Positions 13,369 to 15,323 of a stretch of DNA of 15,323 nucleotides are shown here, piece after piece. The notes under the pieces are model-generated. The model was not told the DNA's origin. It ran no database searches and worked only from the letters and a program-made list of their open reading frames with translations. Numbering within the stretch: position 1 is the stretch's first letter; each line of letters opens with the position of its first letter. The position numbers were made by a program, and so were the translations under genes. This DNA is from Oceanococcus sp041624435 (GTDB lineage Bacteria > Pseudomonadota > Gammaproteobacteria > Nevskiales > Oceanococcaceae), in assembly GCA_041624435.1 (NCBI GenBank), contig JBFJVB010000073.1:1-15323 (forward strand), written 5' to 3'.

Positions 13369-15323
13369 ACTCGAAGTCGAGCACTGGCGCGGCCTGAGTG
13401 GCAAGCTCGGGCCCTTTTCGCCAACGCTGAATCTGATCTGCGGTCCCAACGAATCCGGCAAGAGTCGATTCTTCCAAGCGCTGCGTTTTGCCCTGTTCGA
13501 ATCGCACAAGGGCACGGCTCAGCACAAGAAAGACCTGCAAAGCTGGACCAGTCCGGAGTCCCCCGTGGTGCGGCTTGGCTTCGAAGTCGACGGCACACGC
13601 TACACGCTGGCCAAGCGTTACCTGAAGGGCGCGTACGCGGAGCTGTCCGGCGGCGGGAAGACCTTGCAGGGCGCTGCTGCGGAACAGAGGCTGCTGCAGC
13701 TCACCGGCGGCCGTGAAGGCAGCGGTCGCGGCGAAGCTGCCGAGGATGCGATGGGTATCTGGCCCTTGCTGATGGTCGCCCAGGGCGATTCACGCAGGCC
13801 GGTGAGCGCTGCGCTGAACGGGGACAGCCAGGCCCGGTTGCAGGATCTGTTGGCCGATGAAATCGGCACGGCGGCGATATCGGCTACCGGGAAGAAGCTG
13901 CTGGAGCTGGCAAGGCTGGAGCGTGATCGGTACTTCACGCCGACCGGACAGGAAAAGCCCGTGCTCAGGCAGGCCCGTGCGCGTTACGAGCAGGCCCGCG
14001 ATGACTTGAGGCAGGCGCAAGAGCATTACGCGAAACAGGCCAGTACGGCCGTGGAACTGGCTGAATTACGCCGCCAGCTGACCGACTTGGCGGTCAGGCT
14101 CGACCAGGCTCGTAAGGAAGCCATGGCGGCTGCCCAGAAAGCCAATGCGGCCCGAGAGGCGCGCTCCGAGCGTGACGGCAGGAGGTCCGACAGAGATCTG
14201 GCGGCCAGTCGCAAGGACAACGCGGATACATTGCTGGCCAACCGCAAGGTGCTGGAAGCCGAGCTGGCACAAATGGACGCCGGGCTGCAATCCAGGCGGG
14301 CAAGCCTGCGCGAGTTGGCGGCCCACGAACGGGAACTCGAGGTGGAGCTGGAACAGCAAGACCTTGCCGCCCAGCAGGCGCTCGATACGCGTGATTCGGC
14401 CGGGGCTCACTTCAAGCTGGCGCAGAAATCCGCTCAGCTCGGCCAGATCAATGCGCAAATTCTTGCCCTTGGCGCCAGCATCCAGTCGCTGCAGGCCAAC
14501 GAATCCTGCATCACCGAGCGGCGAGCGCGACGAGCCCGTTCGGTGGAAGTCAGCGCGAACAAGCTCGCCTGCCTTCGCGAGTTGGAGCAGGCCTGCAAAG
14601 TCAGCAAGGCGCAGCTGGACGGTGCTGCGATGCGGATCGCGATAACCGCCCAGCAGGCTCTCAACATCGATGGTCAAGCCCTGGATGCCGGTCGGGAGCG
14701 GGAGATTCTGGTTACAGGTCGCGAACAGATCACTCTGGACGGCATCGCAACCATCGATATTCGTCCGCAGCAGGGCAGCTTCGATGAGCTCAGGGCCCGC
14801 CTTGACGCGGCACAACAGCGGCTCAAGGATGAACTCGACCAACTCGGCATGGAGAGTGTCGCCGCCGCCGCACAGGCCGAAAATATCTGGTCACAGCTTT
14901 CCCGTGATATTGGCAATCTCGAACGCGAGGCCAAGCTCCTATCGCCACGCCCGCTGTCAGAGCTCAAGGAAGAACTGGCCAGATACCAGGCGCAGCAGGC
15001 GGGACTGAGCGGGATCGAGAGCGACATGGATCTGCCGGCGGCTCAGGACGCCCTGGAGGCAGCCCAGCAGGCATTCGAGAGTGTCCAGAGCCAGCGCAGC
15101 GCGGTGGACAAGCTCCTGCAGGAGCAAAGAGGTTTGCTTGCCGTTGAAGCGGCCAAGGTAGAACAGCTCGCCGAGCAGCAGGCGGATGGGCGCCGCAAAC
15201 TCGAAGCCATGCCAGCGCTTGACGCGCTTGAGGGCAGTGTGAGCGGCGCTCAGCAGGCCCTGGGTGAGGCCCAGCTTTCACTGGATGCGGCGATTCGTCG
15301 CTTTGAGGCTTTGGGCGGCGAGC
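13355..15323 (+). CDS. SbcC/Rad50-like SMC-type ATPase (3' end cut by window edge)
   Basis: From ATG at 13355 the frame is open to the window edge (656 codons seen). The N-terminal ATPase lobe has Walker A GPNESGKS (30-37) and a Q-loop in PLLMVAQGDS (Q143). A long Ala/Gln/Glu/Leu-rich coiled coil runs from about 195 to 425. A short beta-rich insert follows at about 427-475 (alternating strands and glycines, ALNIDGQ, EILVTG, QITLDG, ATIDIRP). A second coiled coil starts at about 476 and continues to the edge. Walker B and the signature motif must lie beyond the window. In the family, two such proteins join two nuclease subunits and use ATP to clamp DNA. The expected zinc-hook CxxC is not seen; the few cysteines near 383-412 (in ESCITERR, NKLACLRE and EQACKVSK) are not in that spacing. 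The start overlaps the nuclease gene by 14 bases, so the two are co-translated. Confidence 0.88.
   Translation, partial: MHLVELEVEHWRGLSGKLGPFSPTLNLICGPNESGKSRFFQALRFALFESHKGTAQHKKDLQSWTSPESPVVRLGFEVDGTRYTLAKRYLKGAYAELSGGGKTLQGAAAEQRLLQLTGGREGSGRGEAAEDAMGIWPLLMVAQGDSRRPVSAALNGDSQARLQDLLADEIGTAAISATGKKLLELARLERDRYFTPTGQEKPVLRQARARYEQARDDLRQAQEHYAKQASTAVELAELRRQLTDLAVRLDQARKEAMAAAQKANAAREARSERDGRRSDRDLAASRKDNADTLLANRKVLEAELAQMDAGLQSRRASLRELAAHERELEVELEQQDLAAQQALDTRDSAGAHFKLAQKSAQLGQINAQILALGASIQSLQANESCITERRARRARSVEVSANKLACLRELEQACKVSKAQLDGAAMRIAITAQQALNIDGQALDAGREREILVTGREQITLDGIATIDIRPQQGSFDELRARLDAAQQRLKDELDQLGMESVAAAAQAENIWSQLSRDIGNLEREAKLLSPRPLSELKEELARYQAQQAGLSGIESDMDLPAAQDALEAAQQAFESVQSQRSAVDKLLQEQRGLLAVEAAKVEQLAEQQADGRRKLEAMPALDALEGSVSGAQQALGEAQLSLDAAIRRFEALGGE

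Overview
The window is GC-rich and densely coded, with bacterial Shine-Dalgarno sites and short intergenic gaps. The gene families present (MtrA/DmsE, MtrB/PioB and OmcA/MtrC cytochrome-porin proteins, a TonB-dependent receptor of the 'TAQKR' type, a tandem DUF1800-DUF1501 pair, and an AraC regulator with an arabinose-binding-like N-domain) point to a Gram-negative proteobacterium, most likely a gammaproteobacterium. I cannot place it more precisely. I see no IS elements, tRNAs, rRNAs, CRISPR arrays or phage genes. Base composition looks even across the window.

Region 1 (1-4206) is an outer-membrane electron conduit. On the minus strand, a decaheme MtrA/DmsE-type periplasmic cytochrome (698-1717) is followed after only 5 bases by an MtrB/PioB-type porin, which runs off the left edge (1-692). 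Divergently, on the plus strand, lies a decaheme OmcA/MtrC-type outer-membrane lipoprotein (1927-4206). Together these are the three parts of a porin-cytochrome complex that carries electrons between the periplasm and extracellular acceptors. They are split into two divergent units rather than one mtrCAB-order operon. The shared 209-base gap holds an FNR-like half-site and two dyads.

Region 2 (4331-6724) is a TonB-dependent outer-membrane receptor, co-directional with and 124 bases downstream of the MtrC-like gene. It may be co-transcribed with it, which would link extracellular redox chemistry to uptake of an iron-, metal- or cofactor-bearing ligand (inference).

Region 3 (6746-8771) is a divergent pair: a ferritin-like di-metal protein of the Pfam 'metal-dependent hydrolase' family (PF10118) on the minus strand and an AraC-family regulator on the plus strand.

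Region 4 (8805-11868) is a minus-strand two-gene operon, DUF1800 then DUF1501. Both proteins carry twin-arginine-like export signals. It is followed by a 405-base non-coding stretch with small repeats.

Region 5 (12274-15323) is a plus-strand SbcCD/Mre11-Rad50-like pair: a metallophosphoesterase nuclease with altered metal-ligand motifs, overlapping by 14 bases a Rad50-like ATPase that runs off the right edge. Where Rad50 normally has its zinc hook, this ATPase has a short beta-rich insert and no CxxC.
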